Positions 17,462 through 26,689 of a stretch of 64,000 nt of DNA are shown piece after piece (positions within the stretch are counted from its first letter, which is position 1; each line of letters opens with the position of its first letter). The stretch comes from Halomarina salina (GTDB taxonomy: Archaea; Halobacteriota; Halobacteria; Halobacteriales; Haloarculaceae). Both the position numbers and the translations under genes were made by a program. The stretch is from the NCBI RefSeq assembly GCF_023074835.1, contig NZ_JALLGW010000001.1, positions 248,001 to 312,000 on the forward strand. Reading direction: 5' to 3'. Under the pieces are notes generated by a model. It searched no databases. It was not told the DNA's origin and worked only from the letters and a program-made list of their open reading frames with translations.

Positions 17462-18367
17462 CTACGCGTCGTCCAGTCGCTGGACCTCGTGGCGGCCGAA
17501 CCCGTACCGGAGCCGATTGGCGAGGCGTCGGGAGAACCGTCCCTCGTCGGCCCGCGACCCGAACCGTTCCGAGAGTGCGGCGTAGATGAGGGGCAGCGGG
17601 ACCTCCTGTGTGAGCGCCTCCTGGACCGTCCAGGTTCCCGTCGACCCGCCCTCGATGCGGTCGGCGACGGTGCCCAGTGCGACGCCTTCCTCCCGGAACG
17701 CCTCCTCGCAGAGTTCGAGGAGCCACGACCGGATGACAGCGCCGTTGTTCCAGACGCCCGCGACGGCTTCGAGGTCGAGGTCGTACCGTCCCTCGTGGAG
17801 CAGTTCGAACCCCTCGCCGTACGCCTGCATCAGCGCGTACTCGACGCCGTTGTGGACCATCTTCACGTAGTGACCCGACCCCGCCGGCCCCATCCGGGCG
17901 TGGCCGTCGGGACCCGTCGCCACGGCGTCGAGCACCGGGACGAGTTCCTCGTACGCCCACGCGGGACCGCCGACCATCAGCGAGAAGCCGAGTTCAGCGC
18001 CCGCAGGGCCGCCGGAGGTGCCACAGTCGAGGTACGCCGCGGGCGTCTCCTCGGCGCGGCGCACCGAGTCCTCGAAGTGGGAGTTGCCGCCGTCGACGAC
18101 CACGTCGTCGTCGCTCAGGTGCGGTTCCAGTTCGGAGAGGGCGGCGTCGACGGCGTCGCCCGCGGGCACCATCAGCCAGATGCGTTTCTCGTCGTCGAGT
18201 TCGTCGGCCAGCGCGGCCAGCGAGTCCGCGGGCGTCGCTCCCGCGTCGGCCGCGTCCTCGCGAGCCGCTGCGTCGATGTCGAACGCCACCACGTCGTGGC
18301 CCGCGTCGAGCGTCCGGTCGACGACGATGCGGCCCATCCGTCCCAGACCGACGACTCCCAGTTGCAT
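17462..18367 (-). CDS. gndA: 6-phosphogluconate dehydrogenase (decarboxylating), short archaeal type
   Basis: 301 residues, the length of the short 'YqeC'-like enzyme used in the haloarchaeal oxidative pentose phosphate pathway. It oxidises 6-phosphogluconate to ribulose 5-phosphate and CO2 with NAD(P). The N-terminal Rossmann motif GVVGLGRMG, the substrate loop DGGNSHFEDSVRR, DCGTSGGPAGAE, and the catalytic HYVKMVHNGVEY (Lys and His-Asn) are all visible. A single gene with 107 bases upstream that hold a palindrome and a 15-base tandem duplication. Confidence 0.93.
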   Translation of the reverse strand: MQLGVVGLGRMGRIVVDRTLDAGHDVVAFDIDAAAREDAADAGATPADSLAALADELDDEKRIWLMVPAGDAVDAALSELEPHLSDDDVVVDGGNSHFEDSVRRAEETPAAYLDCGTSGGPAGAELGFSLMVGGPAWAYEELVPVLDAVATGPDGHARMGPAGSGHYVKMVHNGVEYALMQAYGEGFELLHEGRYDLDLEAVAGVWNNGAVIRSWLLELCEEAFREEGVALGTVADRIEGGSTGTWTVQEALTQEVPLPLIYAALSERFGSRADEGRFSRRLANRLRYGFGRHEVQRLDDA

Positions 18368-18423
18368 GGACGGGGCTTCGAAGGCGACAAGGTAGCAGTT
18401 GTGGTTCCGTCGCTCGGGTCGCC

Positions 18424-18466
18424 GACCGCGCGGTCAGAAGAGTGGCGGTCCGAAGAGTGGCGGTCC
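18424..18466. repeat. 12-base palindrome plus 15-base perfect tandem duplication upstream of gndA
   Basis: gaccgcgcggtc at 18424-18435 is a perfect palindrome. It is followed immediately by gaagagtggcggtcc twice in tandem (18437-18451, 18452-18466). The region lies between the stop of the transducer gene and the start of gndA, so it could be an operator or only replication slippage. Confidence 0.6.
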
Positions 18467-18474
18467 GTCGAACG

Positions 18475-20157
18475 CTATCGGTCCGCCGACCGGTTGCCGA
18501 GTTCCCCGACCCGCGTGGCGAGGTCCCGGACGAGTTCCTCCTGTTCGTGGGTGGTGTCCTCGATGTCGTCGAGGTCCTCGCTGACGGTCCGACTGCTGTC
18601 CGCGACGTCCTCGACCAGCGCGGTCACCTCGTTGACGCTCTGGGCCTGCTCGTCGTTCGCCTCGGCGACCTCGCGGATGCCGTTGGCTGCCTCGTCGACG
18701 CCGTCCGCGACCTCGTCCAGCGCCGAGAGCACGTCGTCGATCTCGTCGTCGGTGCCCTCTATCTGGTCGGTCGACGCCTCGACGGCCTCGATGGTCTCGG
18801 CCATCTCGTCCTGAACGGTCTCTATCTCGTCTCCGATGAGTTCGGTGTGTTCGCGGGTCTCCTCGGCGAGGCTCTTGACCTCGTCGGCGACGACGGCGAA
18901 GCCGGACCCGGCCTCCCCGGCGCGGGCGGCCTCGATGGACGCGTTGAGCGCCAGCAGGTTCGTCTGGTCCGCGATGTCGTCGACGACGTCCACCACGTCC
19001 ACGACCGAGGCGATGCGGTCTTCGAGCGACCGGACCTGCGCGGCGAGCGAGTCGCCCGTCTCGACCATCTCCGTCATGGCCTCGCTGGCGGCCTCGCCCG
19101 ACTGCTGGCCGACCGTCGCGGCCTCCTGTGCGCGGTCGGCCGCGGCCGCGACCTGCTGGGAACTGGCGGCGACCTCCTGCATCCCCGCGCTGAAGTTCTC
19201 CATCTCGCCGACGACGGCGTCCAGGTCGTCGCGCTGGTCGTCGACCTCGCCGGCGATGTCGCTCGTCCGCTCGACGGTCTCGTCGATGCGCGTCACGAGC
19301 GCCTCCGTCCGGCCTTCGACCTTCGCGACCGTCTCCTCGATGCTCTCGGCGGTCGCGTTGACGTGGTCGACGACGGCGACGAGGTCGTCGTCCAGCACGC
19401 CGTTGCCGTCGTACTGCGCGCGCGCCGAGAGGTCGCCCCCGCCGAGCGCGGACAGCGTCCCGTTGACCTCGGTGACGAGGTCCTCCATCGCGCTCTCGGT
19501 GGACATGTCCTGCACCAGTTCGACGACGCCGGTGAACTCCCCGTCGCGGTACGTCGGCGTGGCGGTGAACCAGATGTCGACCTCTTCGCCGTTCGCGTTC
19601 AGCATCGTCGACGTGTCCTCGTAGCGCGTGTACGACACGTCAGTCGAGCGGTTCACCTGGAACTCGGGGTGGCGGTGGGCGGACTCCGGCGCTTCGACCA
19701 CCTTGTCCGCGAGGGTCTTCGCGCGGCGGCCGTCCTGGTAGAACGCCACGCTCACGTCCTGCGTCCCCAGTACCTCCTCGCGTGGCGTCCCGGTGAACCG
19801 CTCGGCCTCGCGGTTCCAGGCGCGGACCGTCCCGTCGACGTCGAGGACGAACACGACCGCCGGAACGGCGTCGAGGATGGTCTGTGCGTCGAGCGGGTTC
19901 GCTGGCGTGTCGTCGGACTCCTCGGGTGCGCCGGACGGACCCGACGACTGCGGCGAATCCGATACGTCGGCCCCCGCTCCTCGGGGACGGCCCCGTTCGG
20001 CCGCTGCGGCCCCGTCGCTCCGTGCGCGGTCGTGGCTTTCGGACCGCTCCGTCCCGTTCGTTCCGACTGACTCGTCCGTCCCTTCCCGGCCGTCTCTGCC
20101 GTCCGCACCGTCCGCACGTCCGTCGTGGTCTCGTTCGGTCACATCACCTGTGCTCAT
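18475..20157 (-). CDS. Soluble (cytoplasmic) methyl-accepting transducer with PAS domain (Htr family)
   Basis: 560 residues without any membrane helix. Residues 1-85 are a disordered acidic/Arg stretch; about 88-215 form a PAS domain (ILDAVPAVVFVLDVDGTVRAWN ... VVELVQDM); about 225-265 a HAMP-like turn; and about 270-555 the long coiled-coil signalling domain with the CheA-binding tip IADQTNLLALNASIEAARAG. It should sense an internal signal (redox, small ligand) and steer the archaellum through CheW/CheA. The canonical Glu/Gln methylation pairs are in the EE/QE-rich helices on both sides of the tip. No other chemotaxis gene is nearby. Confidence 0.92.
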   Translation of the reverse strand: MSTGDVTERDHDGRADGADGRDGREGTDESVGTNGTERSESHDRARSDGAAAAERGRPRGAGADVSDSPQSSGPSGAPEESDDTPANPLDAQTILDAVPAVVFVLDVDGTVRAWNREAERFTGTPREEVLGTQDVSVAFYQDGRRAKTLADKVVEAPESAHRHPEFQVNRSTDVSYTRYEDTSTMLNANGEEVDIWFTATPTYRDGEFTGVVELVQDMSTESAMEDLVTEVNGTLSALGGGDLSARAQYDGNGVLDDDLVAVVDHVNATAESIEETVAKVEGRTEALVTRIDETVERTSDIAGEVDDQRDDLDAVVGEMENFSAGMQEVAASSQQVAAAADRAQEAATVGQQSGEAASEAMTEMVETGDSLAAQVRSLEDRIASVVDVVDVVDDIADQTNLLALNASIEAARAGEAGSGFAVVADEVKSLAEETREHTELIGDEIETVQDEMAETIEAVEASTDQIEGTDDEIDDVLSALDEVADGVDEAANGIREVAEANDEQAQSVNEVTALVEDVADSSRTVSEDLDDIEDTTHEQEELVRDLATRVGELGNRSADR

Positions 20158-20922
20158 GACCAGACCTGTCGGATAGGACTAAAAGAATCTGCTGTAACCA
20201 TTATCGACTGTGATATTTAGCGTCGTAATCACGACCGTCCGACAGTTAGGTGTGAAGGTAGTCACAGCGATGGCTTCGACCGAGTTCGTACTCCCGAGTG
20301 AGCCACTAGTACGCGCTCGACAGCACACGACGCACCGCGTCTGCCGTATCGGGTCGGCTAGCGTCCCGACGTGAGGACTCACACATCTGTCAGACCACAA
20401 TCATGACTGGAGACTCCTGTCAGTCTAGAAATGTGCGAAATCTTAATAGATATCCCCCGGTTGTAGAGGATGGACGCGCTCTCCGCCCCCTGGTATCACA
20501 GTGGCGAAGAAGGTGGAAGAGTTTCGTCATGCTCCGTGGCGAGCGCGTCTGCCCACACGACGGTCGAGAACGACCGTTTCGAGTGCCTCTGACAGCCTCA
20601 AACGTCGTCGCGTGGGCTGCCAGCACCGTTCTCGTGCTGGCTTCTTTCGACGACATCCCTTACACAGGAGCACCCGCTCTCCGCCCGCAGCGCAGTGACC
20701 GCCTCGGGCCGGGTCGGGACCGCGGTCCGCCGTGTCGAGTAGCGGTCGCTGGTCGAGTCCGCTCGCCGGTCACGCCGTCGTCGCCGCATCGTTCCCGAGC
20801 GCCGACGGTAGCGGTGGCCGGGTGTCCGACGGTCAAAAAGCAGGCAGCGTGAACGTCTCGGTAGACGGCCGCCCGACGCTACCGAGCGGGGCATTCATCG
20901 GCTGCTGTCGCGCGTTCGACCG
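20158..20922. other. 765-base stretch with no well-supported gene
   Basis: The longest gap in the window. Open frames here have atypical composition with no recognisable family. A TATA-like cttaataga (20442-20450) lies 25 bases before the ATG of a 40-codon frame, listed separately. The left part (20158-20470) is less GC-rich than the surroundings. It may hold regulatory sequence or a degraded insert. Confidence 0.5.
20470..20592 (+). CDS. Possible 40-residue protein with leaderless promoter
   Basis: The frame runs MDALSAPWYHSGEEGG to a TGA at 20590-20592. It has two Cys, no membrane helix and no recognised family. The support is only positional: a TATA-like box centred 25 bases upstream of the ATG, as for proven leaderless haloarchaeal genes. 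It could equally be the 5' end of a non-coding RNA. Confidence 0.25.
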   Translation: MDALSAPWYHSGEEGGRVSSCSVASASAHTTVENDRFECL

Positions 20923-21267
20923 CTAGTCTGCACTCCTCACGGTCGACTTCTGGTCGAGGTCGCGTTCCACCGCTTCGAGTTCCATCGCCGACTCGGTGAG
21001 CGTGTAGCGCTCACCGTCGACGCTCTCGACGAGTCCCGCCGCCTCCAGACGAGGCAGGTGGACCTCGGCGAGGTCCTCGCGGAGGTCCTCGAACCGTGCC
21101 GACTCGACGTCCTCGACCCCGTGCTCGACTCCCCAGGCGAGCATGCGGTCGGTCAGGTCGTACACCGGTACCGGGTGGATGTGCGTCAGTAGGTCGTTCA
21201 GTACGAACCGACGGCGCACGTCGGCCAACACGGTTTTGTATTCTTGACTTTGTCTGTCCTCGGACAA
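20923..21267 (-). CDS. DUF7344-like winged-helix protein
   Basis: 114 residues. The layout (ADVRRRFVLNDLLTH, acidic middle, then LAEVHLPRLEAAGLVESVDGERYTLTESAMELE) is that of the haloarchaeal DUF7344/ArsR-like winged helix proteins, which are presumed transcription regulators. The frame opens with TTG at 21267 and has no in-frame ATG; an alternative GTG at 21231 would shorten it by twelve residues. A TATA-like cttatgatt is near 21308. No partner gene is adjacent. Confidence 0.7.
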   Translation of the reverse strand: MSEDRQSQEYKTVLADVRRRFVLNDLLTHIHPVPVYDLTDRMLAWGVEHGVEDVESARFEDLREDLAEVHLPRLEAAGLVESVDGERYTLTESAMELEAVERDLDQKSTVRSAD

Positions 21268-21356
21268 TCCGAGTTTGGTTGTTTTTCCATTTGTTCGTCC
21301 CCAGAATCATAAGTCACGTCAGATTGGTTAATACTAACGGCTGGCACACCAAGGCC

Positions 21357-22499
21357 TCAGTCTAGCAGCGCCGTCCGACGGACCGCGTTCGCGTAGATTC
21401 TCGCACAGCGCTCGACGACCGGAATCGAGACGCTCTCGGTCGCCGTGTGGGCCTCTCCCGGCTCCGACGCACCACACACCACGCACGTCGTCCCCGCCTG
21501 TGCGAGCCACCCCGCGTCGGTCGCGTGCGGTTTGCTCACCTGCCGAGGTGTCCGCTCCTGTTCCTCGTCGGCCGCGGCCAGCACCGCGTCGGCGAACCGT
21601 TCGTCGTCGCAGGCCATCGGCGGGAGGTCCTGGTCGACGGTCCACGAGACGCCCGGAACGTCCTCGACGCGTTCCAGCGGCGCGCGCTCGCCCGCGACGG
21701 TGCGTTCGTCGACGGTGAACGAACACGTCTCGGGAACCACGTTCCAGCCGCTTCCGCCCTCTATCTCCGTGACGGCGACGCTCCCGGACTGGGAGACGCC
21801 GAGCACCTCGGCCGACGGCACCTCGACTGCTCGGACGAGGTCGACCGCCTCTGCGGCCCGGTAGATGGCGTTCTCGCCGCGTTCGGGTTCGCTGGCGTGA
21901 CAGGCTCGCCCGCGTGCGGTGACGGTACTCCCACGGCGACCCTTGTGAGCGATCACGACGTCTGTGACGCCCGGCGTGGCGTAGCTCGTCGACCCCTCGC
22001 CCACGATGGCGTAGTCGGGCGCGAATCCCTCGTCGATGGCGTGGCGCGCGCCCACGCCACCGACCTCCTCTCCGCGGAAGGAGGCGAACGTACACGGCAC
22101 GTCGACGTCGCGGAAGGCGACCATCGCGGCCGCCACGGAGCCTTTCATGTCGGCGCTCCCCCGGCCGAACAGTCGTGACTCCTCGTCGCCCGCTCCGTCG
22201 CTCCTCTCGACCGTTCGCTCCTCGACGACGTACCCTCCCGACTCGTCGACCTGCGACGGGTCCGGTGCGACCACGTCGTGGTGCCCGACGAGCGCGACTC
22301 TGTCGGCGGCGTCCGCGTCGCCCCGACGCGCCACGACGCCCGCCCCCTCGGGGTCGTGGCTGACGGTCGCGTCGGTGTTGTCGCGCAACCAGTCGGCGAC
22401 GACCTCGCCGACGGCCGACTCGTCGTCGTGACTCGGCGTGGCGACGAGTCGGCGGGTGAGCGCGACGGCGTCTGCTCCCGTGTTCGCGTCCGTGTCCAT
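21357..22499 (-). CDS. M20 family metallopeptidase (ArgE/DapE-like)
   Basis: 380 residues. The binuclear zinc pattern is visible: VALVGHHDVVAPD (first His and the adjacent Asp), GRGSADMKGSVAA (bridging Asp), FRGEEVGGVGARHAI (catalytic Glu pair) and KPHATDAGWLA for the last ligands. The lid domain lies between RRGSTVTARGRACHASEPERG and ERTVAGERAPLE. M20 enzymes remove acyl groups from amino acids or succinyl-diaminopimelate; haloarchaeal versions are annotated as deacylases of either type and the substrate is not shown here. It is divergent from the PIN-ATPase gene. Confidence 0.88.
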   Translation of the reverse strand: MDTDANTGADAVALTRRLVATPSHDDESAVGEVVADWLRDNTDATVSHDPEGAGVVARRGDADAADRVALVGHHDVVAPDPSQVDESGGYVVEERTVERSDGAGDEESRLFGRGSADMKGSVAAAMVAFRDVDVPCTFASFRGEEVGGVGARHAIDEGFAPDYAIVGEGSTSYATPGVTDVVIAHKGRRGSTVTARGRACHASEPERGENAIYRAAEAVDLVRAVEVPSAEVLGVSQSGSVAVTEIEGGSGWNVVPETCSFTVDERTVAGERAPLERVEDVPGVSWTVDQDLPPMACDDERFADAVLAAADEEQERTPRQVSKPHATDAGWLAQAGTTCVVCGASEPGEAHTATESVSIPVVERCARIYANAVRRTALLD

Positions 22500-22680
22500 G
22501 TCCGTCGCTCGCGCTCGGGCGTCGAAAGCGCTCCGACCCGCGACGCACCCCGACTCGCACAGTCCCGCCCCTGTACTCACGCAGTCCCGCCCGTGGAGAG
22601 AGCCAACGAATACCACGGAGTACGGCCGCCGACACGTCGCGTTACGTACCCTTATCAGGCCCGCCGTCCGAACGGACTGT

Positions 22681-24570
22681 ATGAACGTCGTTCCGGACAC
22701 GAGCGTGGTCGTCGACGGCCGCGTGTCCGAGCGTGTCGAAAGCGGTGCCTTCGCCGACGCGACGGTGTACGTCCCCGAAGCCGTCGTCGGCGAACTCGAA
22801 GCGCAGGCGAACTCCGACCGCGACATCGGCTGGCAGGGCCTCCAAGAGCTCCAGCGCCTGGCCGACCTCGCGGACGACGGACGAATCGACGTCGAGTTCG
22901 TGGGTCGACGAGCGAACACCGAGGAGATAGAGCGCGCCCGAGCGGGCGCCATCGACGCCCTCATCCGCGACGTGGCCGCCGACTACGACGCCACGTTCGT
23001 CACCAGCGACATCGTGCAGGGCGAGGTGGCGAAGGCCCAGGGCCTCGACGTCGAGTACCTCGAACCGTACGACGAGGAGATCGGCGAGCTCGCCCTCGAG
23101 TCGTACTTCGACGACGAGACGATGTCGGTCCACCTGAAGACCGGCGTGCGCCCGATGGCCAAACGCGGGGACGTCGGCGCGGTGCGCTACGAACCCATCG
23201 CCGAGGAGGCACTCGACGAGGAGACGATGCGCGACTACGTCCACGACGTCCGCAACGCGGCGGACGCCGACGACGAGGGGTTCACCGAACTCTCCGAACC
23301 GGGGATGACCATCGTCCAGTTCCGCAACTACCGCATCGCCATCGCCGAACCGCCGTTCTCCGACGGCGTCGAGATAACCGCCGTCAGGCCGGTCGTCAAG
23401 ACGACGATGGCCGACTACGACTACAGCGAGGAGATCGAAGAACGCCTGCTGGACCGCCAGCGCGGCGTCCTCATCGCCGGGGCACCGGGTGCCGGGAAGT
23501 CGACGTACGCGCAGGCCGTCGCCGGGTTCCTCTCCGAGGCGGACTACTCCGTGAAGACGATGGAGAAACCCCGCGACCTGCAGGTCGACGCGGGCATCAC
23601 CCAGTACACGGAACTCGACGGGGACATGGACAAGACCGCCGACGCCCTGCTGATGGTGCGCCCGGACTACACCGTCTACGACGAGGTCCGCAAGACCGAC
23701 GACTTCCGGACGTTCGCCGACATGCGCCTCGCGGGCGTCGGGATGGTCGGCGTCGTCCACGCGACCCGCGCCATCGACGCGCTCCAGCGACTCATCGGCC
23801 GGGTCGAACTCGGGATGATTCCCCAGGTCGTCGACACGGTGGCGTACATCGAGGCCGGTGACGTCGAGACCATCTACGACGTCGCGACGGAGGTGAAGGT
23901 CCCCCACGGCCTGATGGAGGAGGACCTCGCCCGCCCGGTCATCGTCGTCTCCGACCACGAGACCCAGCGCCCGGCGTACGAGATATACACCTTCAACCGG
24001 CAGGTCGTCACCGTCCCCCTCGACGACGCCGACGGCGAGGACGAGACGGGCGTCGACCGCCTCGCCCGCAACGAGATCGAGCGAGAAGTCCGCTCGGTCG
24101 CCCGCGGTCACGTGCAGGTCGAACTCCAGAGCCAGAACCGCGCCGTCGTCTACGTCGAGGAGGACGACATCTCCTACGTCATCGGGAAGGGCGGCGGCCG
24201 CATCGACCAGATAGAGGACTCGCTGGGCATCGACATCGACGTGCGGACGCTCGACGAGCGACCCGACCACCACCGGAGCACCGGCGGCGCTGGCGGGGCC
24301 GGTGGTTCGGGGGGAAACGACAGTAGGGTGAGCGAGGGGCCGGGCCACGCCGGCGAGGTCGTCACACCCGAGATAACCTCCCGACACATCATCGTCCCCG
24401 TGGAGGGCCGAGGCGGCGAGACCGTCGAGGTCCGCGCCGACGGCGAGTACCTGTTCACCGCGACCGTCTCGCGAGGCGGCGAGATTCAGGTCTCCCGTGG
24501 CAGCGCCATCGCCGAGGAGATGGAGCAGGCCATCGACCGCGGCCAGCAGGTGACGGTCGTCCCGTCCTGA
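22681..24570 (+). CDS. PIN domain - ATPase - KH domain protein (PINA-like)
   Basis: 629 residues. Order: PIN/VapC-like nuclease domain at about 1-150 (VVPDTSVVVDGR with the first Asp; TFVTSDIVQGEVA with later acidic residues), a VirB11/PilT-like ATPase with Walker A GAPGAGKST at about 267-275 and hexamer-type motifs (YDEVRKTDDFRTFADMRLAG), and a KH domain with VIGKGGGRIDQIE at about 499-511, ending in a basic-poor beta segment. Archaeal PINA proteins of this architecture form hexamers that act on Holliday junctions. A TATA-like cttatcag is centred 28 bases upstream of the ATG. Confidence 0.9.
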   Translation: MNVVPDTSVVVDGRVSERVESGAFADATVYVPEAVVGELEAQANSDRDIGWQGLQELQRLADLADDGRIDVEFVGRRANTEEIERARAGAIDALIRDVAADYDATFVTSDIVQGEVAKAQGLDVEYLEPYDEEIGELALESYFDDETMSVHLKTGVRPMAKRGDVGAVRYEPIAEEALDEETMRDYVHDVRNAADADDEGFTELSEPGMTIVQFRNYRIAIAEPPFSDGVEITAVRPVVKTTMADYDYSEEIEERLLDRQRGVLIAGAPGAGKSTYAQAVAGFLSEADYSVKTMEKPRDLQVDAGITQYTELDGDMDKTADALLMVRPDYTVYDEVRKTDDFRTFADMRLAGVGMVGVVHATRAIDALQRLIGRVELGMIPQVVDTVAYIEAGDVETIYDVATEVKVPHGLMEEDLARPVIVVSDHETQRPAYEIYTFNRQVVTVPLDDADGEDETGVDRLARNEIEREVRSVARGHVQVELQSQNRAVVYVEEDDISYVIGKGGGRIDQIEDSLGIDIDVRTLDERPDHHRSTGGAGGAGGSGGNDSRVSEGPGHAGEVVTPEITSRHIIVPVEGRGGETVEVRADGEYLFTATVSRGGEIQVSRGSAIAEEMEQAIDRGQQVTVVPS

Positions 24571-24599
24571 GACGACGGGCACTCCTCTTTCCGCCCGCT

Positions 24600-25478
24600 T
24601 CACTCCCCGAACAGCGACGCGAACGTCGTCACCTCGACGCCGCGGTCGCGGGCCGCGTCGACGACCCACCCGACGCGCTCGGGCGGGACCGACTCCCACG
24701 CGCTGTGGCCAGCCAGCACGCCGACACCGCCCGTCTCGGCCACCGCGTCGAGGTACTCGCCGAGTTCGACCCTCGTGAGGTGCGTCGTCTCCAGGTAGTA
24801 CCGTCGGAGGTTCGTCGGGTCGGTCCCCGGCGGGTTCGGTAGCGAGCGGACCGCGGCGTTGGCGAGCACGTCGTACGCCTCGCGGACGGCCCGCCACGCC
24901 CGCACGTCGGCCGCGCCGTACGGGAGGACTAACGTCGTCGGGTCGTGACCGAGGTCGGCGAGTCCTTCGCGCGCGCCGCGGACTTCGTCGTCAACGACCG
25001 ACGCTTCGGGCCTGACGACCGCCTCCCCCGCATCGAACGACCGAGAGAGCGGCGTCTCGACCGCAATCGTGCCCCCCTCGTCGGTGGCGGTCACGCTTGC
25101 GACCTCGACGGTCTCGCTCGTCTCGCCGTCGGTCACCTCGTAGCGGTCGCCGGCGAGCGTCCCGTGGCCGTCGGCGTGCACCTCCCCCGAGACGTGGAGT
25201 CGGTCGTCGCCGGACGCGGCGTCACGACGGAGGTGGTGGGCCTGCAGGTGGCGGTGTCGTCGGCCGTGGGCGGCGAGTTCGTGGCCCGCGTCGGCGAGTT
25301 CGTCGAGTCGTTCGGCGTCGAGGTGGCCCGGTTCGCCGACCCACGTCGGGACGATGGCGAACACCGCGGGGACGTCCCGGTCGGCCAGCACCGGGCGTAT
25401 CTGGTCGAAATCCTCCGCGTAGCCGTCGTCGAACGTCAGCACGAGGCGACCGCCGGAGTCACGCTGTCCGGTGCTCAT
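24600..25478 (-). CDS. Polysaccharide deacetylase (NodB fold) with an inserted beta segment
   Basis: 292 residues. NodB motif 1 LTFDDGYAED and motif 2 HGRRHRHL (metal His pair) are clear; motif 3 is weakened to LVLPYG (no Arg before the Pro), and the last motif is VLAGHSAW. Between motifs 2 and 3, at about residues 85-165, an insert rich in Thr, Val and Gly (HVSGEVHADGHGTLAGD...) is not part of a minimal NodB domain. No signal peptide is seen, so the enzyme may act on cytoplasmic precursors. It shares strand with the next gene upstream (25-base gap), possibly one transcript. Confidence 0.82.
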   Translation of the reverse strand: MSTGQRDSGGRLVLTFDDGYAEDFDQIRPVLADRDVPAVFAIVPTWVGEPGHLDAERLDELADAGHELAAHGRRHRHLQAHHLRRDAASGDDRLHVSGEVHADGHGTLAGDRYEVTDGETSETVEVASVTATDEGGTIAVETPLSRSFDAGEAVVRPEASVVDDEVRGAREGLADLGHDPTTLVLPYGAADVRAWRAVREAYDVLANAAVRSLPNPPGTDPTNLRRYYLETTHLTRVELGEYLDAVAETGGVGVLAGHSAWESVPPERVGWVVDAARDRGVEVTTFASLFGE

Positions 25479-25503
25479 GCGTGGCCCACCGAGCGAACCC
25501 ACA

Positions 25504-26166
25504 TTATCGTGCGGTGTCGGAGACTGGCTCTCGAACCCGCCGGTGGGCTCGGGTCGTCGGCTTCTCCGCGACCACGATCTCCGCGGCGTGTTCGTGGGGC
25601 GTGTCGTCCGAGTCGTCCTCGAACACCAGTTCTCGCTCGTCGAGTATCTTCCACCCGTCGTAGTACGACCGGAGTTCGCCTGGCTGGTAGAACCGCTCCT
25701 CGTCGGTCCAGTCGGGCGGCGTCGGCACGTCGGGGTGGTCGACGAACGCGAAGACCACGTGGACGCCACCGGGCCTCGTCGCGTCTCTGAAGTGCGCGAA
25801 CTGCTCGGTGCGGTTCTCTGGACGAACGTACTGCACCGCGCCACAGGAGTACAGCAGGTCCACCGGCTCCGGGAGGGTCAGGTCGTTCGCGTCGGCTTCG
25901 AGCGTCCGTATCGAGACGCCTCGCTCCTCGGCGAGTCGGTCGGCCTTCGCGAGGCCGTTCGGCGAGACGTCGGTCGCGTACACCTCGAACCCCTGTTCGG
26001 CGAAGAACACCGCGTCGCGACCCTCGCCCGCACCGACGTCGACCACGGTCGGCGCGGGGGAGCGGTCGGGGACGTACCCGGCGGCCTCGTGCGCGAGGTC
26101 GTTCGGCGTCGTCCCCCAGTAGTACTCCTCGCGGCCGTAGCGTCGTTCGCGCTCGTCGAACTCCAT
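25504..26166 (-). CDS. SAM-dependent methyltransferase (TehB/UbiE-like)
   Basis: 220 residues. Motif I is VVDVGAGEGRDAVFF, motif II YATDVSPNGLAKAD, and LLYSCGAVQYV marks motif IV; RPGGVHVVFAFV is post-motif. The N-terminus with YGREEYYWG resembles tellurite-resistance TehB-like enzymes acting on small molecules. It is probably co-transcribed with the polysaccharide deacetylase downstream. The methyl acceptor is unknown. Confidence 0.82.
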   Translation of the reverse strand: MEFDERERRYGREEYYWGTTPNDLAHEAAGYVPDRSPAPTVVDVGAGEGRDAVFFAEQGFEVYATDVSPNGLAKADRLAEERGVSIRTLEADANDLTLPEPVDLLYSCGAVQYVRPENRTEQFAHFRDATRPGGVHVVFAFVDHPDVPTPPDWTDEERFYQPGELRSYYDGWKILDERELVFEDDSDDTPHEHAAEIVVAEKPTTRAHRRVREPVSDTAR

Positions 26167-26263
26167 CGCCGCGCCGCTACTCGGCGTCCACTGTTGAACA
26201 GTCCGGTCCGATGGAGGGCGAGCGACGAAGCGCAGAGAACTGTCGGAGAGGTGAGTCGCTCGA

Positions 26264-26689
26264 CTACGCCGACGACGAGGGGCGACCGGCGCGTTCGATG
26301 ACGGACGGCGACACCTCGATGGGGCAGTCGAGGCGGAGGGCGAGTGCGATAGCGTCGCTCGGGCGAGCGTCGAACGAGAGGTTCCGGCGCTCGCCGTCGC
26401 GGTACTGCTCGGTCTCGATCTTCGCGAAGAAGGTGACCTCGGAGAGGTCGTCGATGCGGACGCGGTCGACGGCAGCGCCGAACTCGGTGGTCATCTCCAG
26501 CAGCAGGTCGTGGGTGAGCGGGCGCTCGAACGACCCACCTTCGAGTGCGAGGCGGATGGACTGCGCCTGGTCGTCGCTGACGAAGATGGGAACCACGGAC
26601 TCGCCGACGTCGAGCATCACGACGGGGGTCCGGTCGCCACCGTCGTCGACGCTCACGCCGACGCCGCGGACCGTGGCATCTGGTGACAT
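26264..26689 (-). CDS. DUF151 bifunctional nuclease-domain protein
   Basis: 141 residues. The BFN core is present: VVMLDVGESVVPIFVSDDQAQSIRLALEG, RPLTHDLLLEM, VRIDDLSEVTFFAKI and the typical FDARPSDAIALALRLDCPIEVS. Family members in plants and Thermotoga have been reported as nucleases; the archaeal role is not established. A TATA-like ttacatacc on the minus strand is centred 27 bases upstream. The gene lies alone, divergent from the GYD-domain gene. Confidence 0.88.
   Translation of the reverse strand: MSPDATVRGVGVSVDDGGDRTPVVMLDVGESVVPIFVSDDQAQSIRLALEGGSFERPLTHDLLLEMTTEFGAAVDRVRIDDLSEVTFFAKIETEQYRDGERRNLSFDARPSDAIALALRLDCPIEVSPSVIERAGRPSSSA

Noticed and set aside
20403-20852. 149-codon plus-strand frame in the long gap
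   Set aside because: Arg/Pro/Ser-rich with frequent rare patterns and no promoter at its start; looks like random GC-rich sequence.
22642-24897. 751-codon minus-strand frame
   Set aside because: Antisense shadow of the PIN-ATPase-KH gene, whose domains and promoter are clear.
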